Shown: positions 49,173 through 63,008 of the stretch, in pieces
Layout of the letters: each line of letters begins with the position of its first letter
Position numbering within the stretch: position 1 is the stretch's first letter
DNA from: Fistularia commersonii
Taxonomy: Eukaryota > Chordata > Actinopteri > Syngnathiformes > Fistulariidae
Assembly (NCBI GenBank): GCA_037954325.1
Contig: JBBMNZ010000045.1
Coordinates: 558,001 to 622,000, forward strand
DNA: 64,000 bases
Direction of reading: 5' to 3'
Program-made: the position numbers and the translations under genes
Notes under the pieces: model-generated
What the model was told of the DNA's origin: nothing
The model's input: the letters and a program-made list of their open reading frames with translations, nothing else
The model's database searches: none

Positions 49173-52100
49173 CGTTCAAAAACTGCTTATCTCAACGAGT
49201 TGAAGCGTTTTGAGTTGGAGTGGAATTAAATGATGAATTTCAATATGCTGGTTTTTGCTGTTGATATATGTTGTTTCGGACATGATTCTGCACAAAATAT
49301 GTCAAATTCAGTGTAATCCAGGTACAAATTCAAAAGATATAGCCATTCGTTCAAAAAGTTCTTATATCACTGACTTGAAGCGTTTTTGACTAGTAGTGGA
49401 AATAACTAATGAATTTCATCAAGCCGGTTTCTGCTGTTGAAATATCTTGTTTAGAACATGATTCTGCACAATATATGTCAAATTCAGTGTAATCCAGCTA
49501 TAAATTCAAAAGATATAGCCACAAGGTCAAAAACTAATTATCTTACCGAGTTAAATCGCTTTTGTTTAGGAGTGGAAATAACTAATGAATTTCATCAAGT
49601 TGGTTTCTGCTGTTGAAATATGTTGTTTAGGACATGATTCAGCACAAAATATGTCAATTTCAATGTGATCCCATTACAAGATCAAAAGATATAGCCATTC
49701 CTTCAAAAAGGACTTATCTCACCGAAATGAAGCGTTTTTAAATAGGAGTGGGAATAACTAGTGAATTTCATCAAGCTGGTTTCTGCTGTTGAAATATGTT
49801 GTTTAGAACATGATTCTGCACAATACATTTCGTATTCAGTGTAATCCAGCTACAAGTTCAAAAGATATAGCCATTCGTTCAAAAAGTGCTTATCTCACCG
49901 AGTTGAAGCGTTTTTGATTAGGAGTGGAAATAACTAATGAATTTCATCAAGTTGGTTTCTACTGTTGAAATATGTTGTTTAGGACATGATTCTGCACAAT
50001 ATATGTCAAATTCTGTGTAATCCCATCGAAGGTTCAAAAGATATAGCCATTCGTTCAAAAAGTTCTTATCTTATCGAGTTGAAGCGTTTTTGATTAAGAG
50101 AGGAAATAACTATTGAATTTCACCAAGCCTTTTTCTGCTGTTGATAGATGTTGTATAGGACATGATTCTGTACAATATATGTCAAATTCAGTGTAATCCA
50201 GCGACAAGATCAAAAGATATAGCCATTCGTTCGAAAACTGCTCATCTCACCGAGTTGAAGCGTTTTTGAGTTGGAGTTGAAATAACTAATGAATTTCAAT
50301 ATGCTGGTTTTTGCTTTTGATATATGTTGTTTAGGACATGATTCTGCAAAATATATCAAATTCAATGTAATCCAGCTATAAGTTCAAAAGATATAGCCAT
50401 AAGGTCAAAAAGTGCTTATCTCGCTGAGTTGAAGCTTTTTTTGTTTTTGAGTGGAAATGACTAATGAATTTCATCAAGCTGGTTTCTGCTGTTGAGATAT
50501 GTTGTTTCGGACATGATTAAGCACAATATATGTCAAATTTAGTGTAATCACATCACGGGTTCAAAAGATATAGCCATTCGTTCAAAAAGTGCTTATCTTA
50601 TCGGGTTGAAGCGTTTTTGATTAAGAGTGGAAATAACTAATGAATTTCACCACTTTGGTTTTTGCTGTTGATATATGTTGTTTAGAACATGATTCTGCAC
50701 AATACATGTCAAATTCTGAGTAATCCAGCTACAAGTTCAAAAGATATAGCCATAAGGTCAAAAAGTGCTTATCTTACAGAGATTAAATCTTTTTTGAGTT
50801 GGAGTGGAAATAACTAATGAATTTCATCATGCTGGTTTCTGCTGTTGATATATGTTGTTTAGGATAAGATTCTGCACAATATATGTCAAATTCAGTGTGA
50901 TCCCATCACAGGTTCAAAAGATATATCCATTCGTTCAAAAAGTCTTCATCTCACTGAGTTGAAGCGTTTATGATTAGGAGTGGAAAAAAAAAAAGAATTT
51001 CATTAAGCTGGTTTCTGCTGTGGAAATATGTTGTTTCGGACATGATTCTGCACAAAATATGTCAAATTCAGTGTAATCCAGGTACAAATTCAAAAGATAT
51101 AGCCATTCGTTCAAAAAGTTCTTATATCACTGACTTGAAGCGTTTTTGACTAGTAGTGGAAATAACTAATGAATTTCATCAAGCCAGTTTCTGCTGTTGA
51201 AATATCTTGTTTAGAACATGATTCTGCACAATATATGTCAAATTCAGTGTAACCCAGCTTCAAGATCAAAATATATAGCCATTCGTTAAAAAAGTGCTTT
51301 TCTCACCGAGTTGAAGCGTTATTGATTAGGAGTGGAAATAACTATTGAATTTCATTAATCTGGTTTCTGCTGTTGAAATATGTTGTTTAGGACAATAATC
51401 TGCACAAAATATGTCAAATTCAGTGTAATTCAGCGACAAAATCAAAAGATATAGCCATTCGTTCAAAAAGTGTTTATCTTATCGGGTTGAAATATGTTGT
51501 TTAGGACAAGATTTTGTACAATTTATGTCAAATTCAGAGTAATGCAGGTACATTTTCAAAAGATATACCCATTCGTTAAAAAAGTGCTTTTCTCACCGAG
51601 TTGAAGCGTTATTGATTAGGAGTGGAAATAACTAATCAATTTCATTAATCTGGTTTCTGCTGTTTAAATATGTTGTTTAGGACATGATTCTGCAAAAAAT
51701 ATGTCAAATTCAGCTTAAACCCATCACATGTTCAAAAGATATAGCCATTCGTTCAAAAACGTATTATCTAACCGAGTTGAAGCGTTTTTGATTAGGAGTG
51801 GAAAAAACTAATGGATTTCACCAAGCTGGTTTCTGCTTTTGAAATATGTTGTTTAGGACATGATCCTGCAATATATATGTCAAATTCAGTGAAACCCAGC
51901 TACAGGATCAAAAAATATTGCCATTCGTTCAGAAAGTGCTTCTCTCACCGAGTTGAAGCTTTTTTTATTAGGGATGGAAATAACTAATGAATTTCATCAA
52001 GCCACTTTCTGCTGTTGAAATGTGTTGTTTCGGGCATAATTCTGCAAATATATTTCAAATTCAGTGTAATCCAGCTACAAGATCAAAAGATATAGCCATT

Positions 52101-52451
52101 CGTTGAAAAAGTGCTTATCTCACCGAGTTGAAGCTTTTTTGATTAGGAGTGGAAATAACTAATGAATTCCATCAAGCTGGTTTCTGCTGTTGATATATGT
52201 TGTTTAGGACATGATTCTGAACAATATATGTCAAATTCAGTGTGATCCTATCACAGGTTCCAAAGATATAGCCATTCGTTCAAAAACTGCTTATCTCACC
52301 GATTGAAGCGTTTTTGAGCTGGAGTGGAAAAAACTAATGAATTTCAATATGCTGGTTTTTGCTGTTGATATATGTTGTTTAGGACATGATTCTGCACAAT
52401 ATATGTCAAATTCAGTATAATCCAGCGACAAGATCAAAAGATATAGCCATT
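49173..52451 (+). repeat. 3,279-bp HOR unit 4 of the D' array
   Basis: The A11 tract is at 50,984-50,994 and the short-monomer junction near 51,487. One private change is ATGATCCTGC near 51,862 where other units read ATGATTCTGC. It has GAGCTGGAG near 52,318, the same state as unit 1. Confidence 0.92.
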
Positions 52452-55289
52452 CGTTCAAAAACTGCTTATCTCAACGAGTTGAAGCGTTTTGAGTTGGAGT
52501 GGAATTAAATGATGAATTTCAATATGCTGGTTTTTGCTGTTGATATATGTTGTTTCGGACATGATTCTGCACAAAATATGTCAAATTCAGTGTAATCCAG
52601 GTACAAATTCAAAAGATATAGCCATTCGTTCAAAAAGTTCTTATATCACTGACTTGAAGCGTTTTTGACTAGTAGTGGAAATAACTAATGAATTTCATCA
52701 AGCCGGTTTCTGCTGTTGAAATATCTTGTTTAGAACATGATTCTGCACAATATATGTCAAATTCAGTGTAATCCAGCTATAAATTCAAAAGATATAGCCA
52801 CAAGGTCAAAAACTAATTATCTTACCGAGTTAAATCGCTTTTGTTTAGGAGTGGAAATAACTAATGAATTTCATCAAGTTGGTTTCTGCTGTTGAAATAT
52901 GTTGTTTAGGACATGATTCAGCACAAAATATGTCAATTTCAATGTGATCCCATTACAAGATCAAAAGATATAGCCATTCCTTCAAAAAGGACTTATCTCA
53001 CCGAAATGAAGCGTTTTTAAATAGGAGTGGGAATAACTAGTGAATTTCATCAAGCTGGTTTCTGCTGTTGAAATATGTTGTTTAGAACATGATTCTGCAC
53101 AATACATTTCGTATTCAGTGTAATCCAGCTACAAGTTCAAAAGATATAGCCATTCGTTCAAAAAGTGCTTATCTCACCGAGTTGAAGCGTTTTTGATTAG
53201 GAGTGGAAATTACTAATGAATTTCATCAAGTTGGTTTCTACTGTTGAAATATGTTGTTTAGGACATGATTCTGCACAATATATGTCAAATTCTGTGTAAT
53301 CCCATCGAAGGTTCAAAAGATATAGCCATTCGTTCAAAAAGTTCTTATCTTATCGAGTTGAAGCGTTTTTGATTAAGAGAGGAAATAACTATTGAATTTC
53401 ACCAAGCCTTTTTCTGCTGTTGATAGATGTTGTATAGGACATGATTCTGTACAATATATGTCAAATTCAGTGTAATCCAGCGACAAGATCAAAAGATATA
53501 GCCATTCGTTCGAAAACTGCTCATCTCACCGAGTTGAAGCGTTTTTGAGTTGGAGTTGAAATAACTAATGAATTTCAATATGCTGGTTTTTGCTTTTGAT
53601 ATATGTTGTTTAGGACATGATTCTGCAAAATATATCAAATTCAATGTAATCCAGCTATAAGTTCAAAAGATATAGCCATAAGGTCAAAAAGTGCTTATCT
53701 CGCTGAGTTGAAGCTTTTTTTGTTTTTGAGTGGAAATGACTAATGAATTTCATCAAGCTGGTTTCTGCTGTTGAGATATGTTGTTTCGGACATGATTAAG
53801 CACAATATATGTCAAATTTAGTGTAATCACATCACGGGTTCAAAAGATATAGCCATTCGTTCAAAAAGTGCTTATCTTATCGGGTTGAAGCGTTTTTGAT
53901 TAAGAGTGGAAATAACTAATGAATTTCACCACTTTGGTTTTTGCTGTTGATATATGTTGTTTAGAACATGATTCTGCACAATACATGTCAAATTCTGAGT
54001 AATCCAGCTACAAGTTCAAAAGATATAGCCATAAGGTCAAAAAGTGCTTATCTTACAGAGATTAAATCTTTTTTGAGTTGGAGTGGAAATAACTAATGAA
54101 TTTCATCATGCTGGTTTCTGCTGTTGATATATGTTGTTTAGGATAAGATTCTGCACAATATATGTCAAATTCAGTGTGATCCCATCACAGGTTCAAAAGA
54201 TATATCCATTCGTTCAAAAAGTCTTCATCTCACTGAGTTGAAGCGTTTATGATTAGGAGTGGAAAAAAAAAAAGAATTTCATTAAGCTGGTTTCTGCTGT
54301 GGAAATATGTTGTTTCGGACATGATTCTGCACAAAATATGTCAAATTCAGTGTAATCCAGGTACAAATTCAAAAGATATAGCCATTCGTTCAAAAAGTTC
54401 TTATATCACTGACTTGAAGCGTTTTTGACTAGTAGTGGAAATAACTAATGAATTTCATCAAGCCAGTTTCTGCTGTTGAAATATCTTGTTTAGAACATGA
54501 TTCTGCACAATATATGTCAAATTCAGTGTAACCCAGCTTCAAGATCAAAATATATAGCCATTCGTTAAAAAAGTGCTTTTCTCACCGAGTTGAAGCGTTA
54601 TTGATTAGGAGTGGAAATAACTATTGAATTTCATTAATCTGGTTTCTGCTGTTGAAATATGTTGTTTAGGACAATAATCTGCACAAAATATGTCAAATTC
54701 AGTGTAATTCAGCGACAAAATCAAAAGATATAGCCATTCGTTCAAAAAGTGTTTATCTTATCGGGTTGAAATATGTTGTTTAGGACAAGATTTTGTACAA
54801 TTTATGTCAAATTCAGAGTAATGCAGGTACATTTTCAAAAGATATACCCATTCGTTAAAAAAGTGCTTTTCTCACCGAGTTGAAGCGTTATTGATTAGGA
54901 GTGGAAATAACTAATCAATTTCATTAATCTGGTTTCTGCTGTTTAAATATGTTGTTTAGGACATGATTCTGCAAAAAATATGTCAAATTCAGCTTAAACC
55001 CATCACATGTTCAAAAGATATAGCCATTCGTTCAAAAACGTATTATCTAACCGAGTTGAAGCGTTTTTGATTAGGAGTGGAAAAAACTAATGGATTTCAC
55101 CAAGCTGGTTTCTGCTTTTGAAATATGTTGTTTAGGACATGATTCTGCAATATATATGTCAAATTCAGTGAAACCCAGCTACAGGATCAAAAAATATTGC
55201 CATTCGTTCAGAAAGTGCTTCTCTCACCGAGTTGAAGCTTTTTTTATTAGGGATGGAAATAACTAATGAATTTCATCAAGCCACTTTCT
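52452..55289 (+). repeat. 3,279-bp HOR unit 5 of the D' array, truncated
   Basis: It follows the unit order for 2,838 bp and stops matching immediately after GCCACTTTCT at 55,280-55,289, where CCTGTTGAAATATG replaces GCTGTTGAAATGTG. The A11 tract is at 54,263-54,273 and the short-monomer junction near 54,766. AAATTACTAATG near 53,210 is shared with the first 3,986-bp unit (57,196), a link between the two HORs. Confidence 0.9.
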
Positions 55290-58200
55290 CCTGTTGAAAT
55301 ATGTTGTTTTGAAAATGATTCTGCACAATATATGTCAACTTCAGTGTTATCCAGCTACAAGTTAAAAAGATATATCTATAAGGTCAAAAACTGCTTATCT
55401 TATCGAGTTAAATTGTTTTTGAGTTGCAGTGGAAATAACTAATGAATTTCATCAAGCTGGTTTCTGCTGTTGAAATATGTTTTTTATGACATGATTCTGC
55501 ACAAAATATGTCAAATTCAGTGTAACCCAGCTACAGGATCAAAATTTATAGCCATTCGTTCAAAAAGTTCTTTTCTCACCGAGTTGAAGCGTTTTTGATT
55601 AGGAGTGGAAATAACTAATGAATTTCATCAAGCTGGTTTCTGCTGTTGAAATATGTTTTTTAGGACATGATTCTGCAATATATATGTCAAATTCAGTGTA
55701 ATCCCATCACAGGTTCAAAAGATAAGGCCATTCGTTCAAAAAGTGTTTATCTTATCGGGTTGAAGCGTTTTTGATTAGGAGAGGAAATAACTAATAAATT
55801 TCATCAAGCTGGTTTCTGCTGTTGAAATATGTTGTTTAGGACATGATTCTATAAAAAATATGTCAAATTCAGTGTAATCCAGCCACAAGTTCAAAAAATA
55901 TAGCCATTCGTTCAGAAAGTCCTTCTCTCACCGAGTTGAAGCGTTTTTGATTAGGAGTGGAAATAACTAATGGATTTCATCAAGCTGGTTTTTGACGTTG
56001 AAATATGTTGTTTAGAACATGATTCTGCACAATTAATGTCAAATTCAGTGTAATCCAGCTACAACTTCAAAAGATATAGCCATTCGTTCAAAAAGTGCTT
56101 ATCTCACCGAGTTCAAGCGTTTTTGATTAGGAGTGGAAATAACTAATGAATTTTCGTCAGGTTGGTTTCTACTGTTGAAATACGTTGATTAGCACATTAT
56201 TTTGCACAATATATGTCAACTTCAGTGTAATCCCATCACAGGTTCAAAAGATAGAGCCATTCGATCAAAAAGTGTATATCTTATCGGGTTGAAGCGTTTT
56301 TGATTAGGAATGGAAATAACTAATGAATTTCATCAAGCCGCTTTCTGCTGTTGAAATGTGTTGTTTAGGGCATAATTCTGCAAATATATGTCAAATTCAG
56401 TGTAATCCAGCTACAACTTCAAAAGATATAGCCATTCGTTCAAAAAGTGCTTATCTCACCGAGTTGAAGCTTTTTTGATTTGGAGTGGAAATAACTAATG
56501 AATTCCATCAAGCTGGTTTCTGCTGTTGATATATGTTGTTTAGGACATGATTCTGAACAATATATGTCAAATTCAGTGTGATCCTATCACAGGTTCCAAA
56601 GATATAGCCATTCGTTCAAAAACTTTTTATCTCACCGAATTGAAGCGTTTTTGAGTTGGAGTGGAAATAACTAATGAATTTCAATATGCTGGTTTTTGCT
56701 GTTGATATATGTTGTTTAGGACATGATTCTGCACAATATATGTCAAATTCAGTATAATCCAGCTATAAATTCAAAAGATATAGCCATTATGTCAAAAACT
56801 AATTATCTTTCCGAGTTAAATCGCTTTTGATTAGGAGTGGAAATAACTAATGAATTTCATCAAGCTGGTTTCTGCTGTTGAAATATGTTGTTTAGGACAT
56901 GATTCAGCATAAAATATGTCAAATTCAGTGTGATCCCATTACAAGATCAAAAGATATAGCCATTCCTTCAAAAAGGACTTATCTCACCGAAATGAAGCGT
57001 TTTTGAATAGGAGTGGGAATAACTAGTGAATTTCATCAAGCTGGTTTCTGCTGTTGAAATATGTTGTTTAGAACATGATTCTGCACAATACATTTCGTAT
57101 TCAGTATAATCCAGCTACAAGTTCAAAAGATATAGCCATTCGTTCAAAAAGTGCTTATCTCACCGAGTTGAAGCGTTTTTGATTAGGAGTGGAAATTACT
57201 AATGAATTTCATCAAGTTGGTTTCTACTGTTGAAATATGTTGTTTAGGACATGATTCTGCACAATATATGTCAAATTCTGTGTAATCCCATCGAAGGTTC
57301 AAAAGATATAGCCATTCGTTCAAAAAGTTCTTATCTTATCGAGTTGAAGCGTTTTTGATTAAGAGAGGAAATAACTATTGAATTTCACCAAGCCTTTTTC
57401 TGCTGTTGATAGATGTTGTATAGGACATGATTCTGTACAATATATGTCAAATTCAGTGTAATCCAGCGACAAGATCAAAAGATATAGCCATTCGTTCGAA
57501 AACTGCTCATCTCACCGAGTTGAAGCGTTTTTGAGTTGGAGTTGAAATAACTAATGAATTTCAATATGCTGGTTTTTGCTTTTGATATATGTTGTTTAGG
57601 ACATTATTCTGCAAAATATATCAAATTCAATGTAATCCAGCTATAAGTTCAAAAGATATAGCCATAAGGTCAAAAAGTGCTTATCTCGCTGAGTTGAAGC
57701 TTTTTTTGTTTTTGAGTGGAAATGACTAATGAATTTCATCAAGCTGGTTTCTGCTGTTGAGATATGTTGTTTCGGACATGATTAAGCACAATATATGTCA
57801 AATTTAGTGTAATCACATCACGGGTTCAAAAGATATAGCCATTCGTTCAAAAAGTGCTTATCTTATCGGGTTGAAGCGTTTTTGATTAAGAGTGGAAATA
57901 ACTAATGAATTTCACCACTTTGGTTTTTGCTGTTGATATATGTTGTTTAGAACATGATTCTGCACAATACATGTCAAATTCTGAGTAATCCAGCTACAAG
58001 TTCAAAAGATATAGCCATAAGGTCAAAAAGTGCTTATCTTACAGAGATTAAATCTTTTTTGAGTTGGAGTGGAAATAACTAATGAATTTCATCATGCTGG
58101 TTTCTGCTGTTGATATATGTTGTTTAGGATAAGATTCTGCACAATATATGTCAAATTCAGTGTGATCCCATCACAGGTTCAAAAGATATATCCATTCGTT

Positions 58201-59265
58201 CAAAAAGTCTTCATCTCACTGAGTTGAAGCGTTTATGATTAGGAGTGGAAAAAAAAAAAGAATTTCATTAAGCTGGTTTCTGCTGTGGAAATATGTTGTT
58301 TCGGACATGATTCTGCACAAAATATGTCAAATTCAGTGTAATCCAGGTACAAATTCAAAAGATATAGCCATTCGTTCAAAAAGTTCTTATATCACTGACT
58401 TGAAGCGTTTTTGACTAGTAGTGGAAATAACTAATGAATTTCATCAAGCCAGTTTCTGCTGTTGAAATATCTTGTTTAGAACATGATTCTGCACAATATA
58501 TGTCAAATTCAGTGTAACCCAGCTTCAAGATCAAAATATATAGCCATTCGTTAAAAAAGTGCTTTTCTCACCGAGTTGAAGCGTTATTGATTAGGAGTGG
58601 AAATAACTATTGAATTTCATTAATCTGGTTTCTGCTGTTGAAATATGTTGTTTAGGACAATAATCTGCACAAAATATGTCAAATTCAGTGTAATTCAGCG
58701 ACAAAATCAAAAGATATAGCCATTCGTTCAAAAAGTGTTTATCTTATCGGGTTGAAATATGTTGTTTAGGACAAGATTTTGTACAATTTATGTCAAATTC
58801 AGAGTAATGCAGGTACATTTTCAAAAGATATACCCATTCGTTAAAAAAGTGCTTTTCTCACCGAGTTGAAGCGTTATTGATTAGGAGTGGAAATAACTAA
58901 TCAATTTCATTAATCTGGTTTCTGCTGTTTAAATATGTTGTTTAGGACATGATTCTGCAAAAAATATGTCAAATTCAGCTTAAACCCATCACATGTTCAA
59001 AAGATATAGCCATTCGTTCAAAAACGTATTATCTAACCGAGTTGAAGCGTTTTTGATTAGGAGTGGAAAAAACTAATGGATTTCACCAAGCTGGTTTCTG
59101 CTTTTGAAATATGTTGTTTAGGACATGATTCTGCAATATATATGTCAAATTCAGTGAAACCCAGCTACAGGATCAAAAAATATTGCCATTCGTTCAGAAA
59201 GTGCTTCTCTCACCGAGTTGAAGCTTTTTTTATTAGGGATGGAAATAACTAATGAATTTCATCAA
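55280..59265 (+). repeat. 3,986-bp HOR unit, copy 1 (22 full + 1 short)
   Basis: The marker GCCACTTTCTCCTG at 55,280 recurs at 59,266, a step of 3,986 bp, equal to the 3,279-bp unit plus four monomers. About 1.06 kb (55,290-56,330, six monomers, partly of A and B type) is inserted. About two monomers present in D' between the GCC(A/G)CTTTCTG and ACTAGTGAATTTC monomers are missing. The A11 tract is at 58,249-58,259 and the short-monomer junction near 58,752. Confidence 0.88.
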
Positions 59266-61189
59266 GCCACTTTCTCCTGTTGAAATATGTTGTTTTGAAA
59301 ATGATTCTGCACAATATATGTCAACTTCAGTGTTATCCAGCTACAAGTTAAAAAGATATATCTATAAGGTCAAAAACTGCTTATCTTATCGAGTTAAATT
59401 GTTTTTGAGTTGCAGTGGAAATAACTAATGAATTTCATCAAGCTGGTTTCTGCTGTTGAAATATGTTTTTTATGACATGATTCTGCACAAAATATGTCAA
59501 ATTCAGTGTAACCCAGCTACAGGATCAAAATTTATAGCCATTCGTTCAAAAAGTTCTTTTCTCACCGAGTTGAAGCGTTTTTGATTAGGAGTGGAAATAA
59601 CTAATGAATTTCATCAAGCTGGTTTCTGCTGTTGAAATATGTTTTTTAGGACATGATTCTGCAATATATATGTCAAATTCAGTGTAATCCCATCACAGGT
59701 TCAAAAGATAAGGCCATTCGTTCAAAAAGTGTTTATCTTATCGGGTTGAAGCGTTTTTGATTAGGAGAGGAAATAACTAATAAATTTCATCAAGCTGGTT
59801 TCTGCTGTTGAAATATGTTGTTTAGGACATGATTCTATAAAAAATATGTCAAATTCAGTGTAATCCAGCCACAAGTTCAAAAAATATAGCCATTCGTTCA
59901 GAAAGTCCTTCTCTCACCGAGTTGAAGCGTTTTTGATTAGGAGTGGAAATAACTAATGGATTTCATCAAGCTGGTTTTTGACGTTGAAATATGTTGTTTA
60001 GAACATGATTCTGCACAATTAATGTCAAATTCAGTGTAATCCAGCTACAACTTCAAAAGATATAGCCATTCGTTCAAAAAGTGCTTATCTCACCGAGTTC
60101 AAGCGTTTTTGATTAGGAGTGGAAATAACTAATGAATTTTCATCAGGTTGGTTTCTACTGTTGAAATACGTTGATTAGCACATTATTTTGCACAATATAT
60201 GTCAACTTCAGTGTAATCCCATCACAGGTTCAAAAGATAGAGCCATTCGATCAAAAAGTGTATATCTTATCGGGTTGAAGCGTTTTTGATTAGGAATGGA
60301 AATAACTAATGAATTTCATCAAGCCGCTTTCTGCTGTTGAAATGTGTTGTTTAGGGCATAATTCTGCAAATATATGTCAAATTCAGTGTAATCCAGCTAC
60401 AACTTCAAAAGATATAGCCATTCGTTCAAAAAGTGCTTATCTCACCGAGTTGAAGCTTTTTTGATTTGGAGTGGAAATAACTAATGAATTCCATCAAGCT
60501 GGTTTCTGCTGTTGATATATGTTGTTTAGGACATGATTCTGAACAATATATGTCAAATTCAGTGTGATCCTATCACAGGTTCCAAAGATATAGCCATTCG
60601 TTCAAAAACTTTTTATCTCACCGAATTGAAGCGTTTTTGAGTTGGAGTGGAAATAACTAATGAATTTCAATATGCTGGTTTTTGCTGTTGATATATGTTG
60701 TTTAGGACATGATTCTGCACAATATATGTCAAATTCAGTATAATCCAGCTATAAATTCAAAAGATATAGCCATTATGTCAAAAACTAATTATCTTTCCGA
60801 GTTAAATCGCTTTTGATTAGGAGTGGAAATAACTAATGAATTTCATCAAGCTGGTTTCTGCTGTTGAAATATGTTGTTTAGGACATGATTCAGCATAAAA
60901 TATGTCAAATTCAGTGTGATCCCATTACAAGATCAAAAGATATAGCCATTCCTTCAAAAAGGACTTATCTCACCGAAATGAAGCGTTTTTGAATAGGAGT
61001 GGGAATAACTAGTGAATTTCATCAAGCTGGTTTCTGCTGTTGAAATATGTTGTTTAGAACATGATTCTGCACAATACATTTCGTATTCAGTGTAATCCAG
61101 CTACAAGTTCAAAAGATATAGCCATTCGTTCAAAAAGTGCTTATCTCACCGAGTTGAAGCGTTTTTGATTAGGAGTGGAAATAACTAAT
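59266..61189 (+). repeat. 3,986-bp HOR unit, truncated copy 2
   Basis: Nearly identical to 55,280-57,203 at offset 3,986; one difference is TTTTCATCAGG near 60,136 against TTTTCGTCAGG near 56,151. It ends near 61,190, where ACTAATACATTTCACC replaces ACTAATGAATTTCATC. Confidence 0.87.
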
Positions 61190-61870
61190 ACATTTCACCA
61201 AGCTGGTTTATGCTGTTCAAATATGTTGTTCAGTACATGATTCTGCACAATATATGTCAAATTCAGTGTAATCCAGCTACAAGCTCAAAAAATATAGCCA
61301 TTCGTTCAGAAAGTACTTCTCTCACCGAGTTGAAGCGTTTTTTATTAGGAGAGGAAATAACTAATGGATTTCATCAAGCTGGTTTTTGCCGTTGAAATAT
61401 GTTGTTTAGAACATGATTCTGCACAATACATTTCGTATTCAGTATAATCCAGCTACAAGTTCAAAAGATATAGCCATTCGTTCAAAAAGTGCTTATCTCA
61501 CTGATTTGAAACGTTTTTGATTTTGAGTGGAAATGACCAATTAATTTCATCAAGCTGGTTTCTGTTGTTGAAATATGTTGTTTAGGACATGATTCTGCAC
61601 AATATATGTCAAATTCAGTGTAATCCAGCTACAAGTTCAAAAGATATAGCCATAAGGTCAAAAACTGCTTATATTATCGAGTTAAATCGTTATTGAGTTG
61701 GACTGGAAATAACTCATGAATTTCATCAAGCTGGTTTCTGCTGGATATATGTTGTTTAGAACATGATTCTGTACAATATATGTCAAATTCAGTGTAATCC
61801 CATCACAGGTTCAAAAGATAAAGCCATTCGTTCAAAAAGTGTTTATTTTATCGGGTTGAAGCGTTTTTGA
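61190..61870 (+). repeat. B-type monomers in block F
   Basis: About four monomers whose order and variants match block B near 12,600-13,040 and 16,290-16,730, for example ACTGATTTGAAACG (61,500 and 12,666) and CTGGATATATG (61,741 and 12,908). Small differences such as TTATATTATCG near 61,670 and TATTTTATCG near 61,845 show that it is not a fresh copy. A 61-codon open frame at 61,210 is satellite read-through and not a gene. Confidence 0.75.
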
Positions 61871-62428
61871 TTAGGAGTGGAAAAAAAAAAAAGAATTTCA
61901 TTAAGCTGGTTTCTGCTTTGGAAATATGTTGTTTCGGACATGATTCTGCACAAAATATGTCAAATTCAGTGTAATCCAGGTACAAATTCAAAAGATATAG
62001 CCATTCGTTCAAAAAAATCTTATATCACTGACTTGAAGCGTTTTTGACTAGTAGTGGAAATAACTAATGAATTTCATCAAGCCGGTTTCTGCTGTTGAAA
62101 TATCTTGTTTAGAACATGATTCTGCAAAATATATGTATAATTCAGTGTAACCCAGCTTCAAGATCAAAATATATAGCCATTCGTTAAAAAAGTGCTTTCC
62201 TCACCGAGTTGAAGAGTTATTGATTAGGAGTGGAAATAACTAATGAATTTCATTAATCTGGTTTCTGCTGTTGAAATATGTTGTTTAGGACAATATTCTG
62301 CACAAAATATGTCAAATTCAGTGTAATTCAGCGACAAAACCAAAAGATATAGCCATTCGTTCAAAAAGTGTTTATCTTATCGGGTTGAAATATGTTGTTT
62401 AGGACAAGATTTTGTACAATTTATGTAA

Positions 62429-62718
62429 AATTCAGTGCAATCCAGGTAAATTTTCAAAAGATATAGCCATTCGTTCAAAAAGTGCTTATCTCACGGAGTT
62501 GAAGCGTTTTTGATTAGGAGTGGATATAACTAATGAATTTCATTAATCTGGTTTCTGTTGTTGAAATATGTTGTTTAGGACATGATTCTGCATAAAACAT
62601 GTCAAATTCAGTGTAATTCAGCGACAAAATCAAAAGATATAGCCATTCGTTCAAAAAGTGTTTATCTTTTCGGGTTGAAATATGTTGTTTAGGACAAGAT
62701 TTTGTACAATTTATGTCA
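62429..62718 (+). repeat. 290-bp tandem duplication, copy 1
   Basis: One full monomer plus one short monomer (176 + 114 bp). TGGATATAACTAATG at 62,521 recurs at 62,811. The copies look identical, including the TTTATCTTTTCGGG variant (62,661 and 62,951) and ATAAAACATGTC. Confidence 0.87.
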
Positions 62719-63008
62719 AATTCAGTGCAATCCAGGTAAATTTTCAAAAGATATAGCCATTCGTTCAAAAAGTGCTTATCTCACGGAGTTGAAGCGTTTT
62801 TGATTAGGAGTGGATATAACTAATGAATTTCATTAATCTGGTTTCTGTTGTTGAAATATGTTGTTTAGGACATGATTCTGCATAAAACATGTCAAATTCA
62901 GTGTAATTCAGCGACAAAATCAAAAGATATAGCCATTCGTTCAAAAAGTGTTTATCTTTTCGGGTTGAAATATGTTGTTTAGGACAAGATTTTGTACAAT
63001 TTATGTCA
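62719..63008 (+). repeat. 290-bp tandem duplication, copy 2
   Basis: Second copy at offset 290. Just downstream the sequence departs, with GTGTAATCCAGGTACATTTT near 63,016 where copy 1 is followed by GTGCAATCCAGGTAAATTTT. Because it contains a short monomer, it raises the local density of short monomers to three within about 700 bp. Confidence 0.87.

Noticed and set aside
61210..61395. 61-codon open frame
   Set aside because: Satellite read-through starting inside a monomer, with no conserved protein pattern and no support beyond chance.
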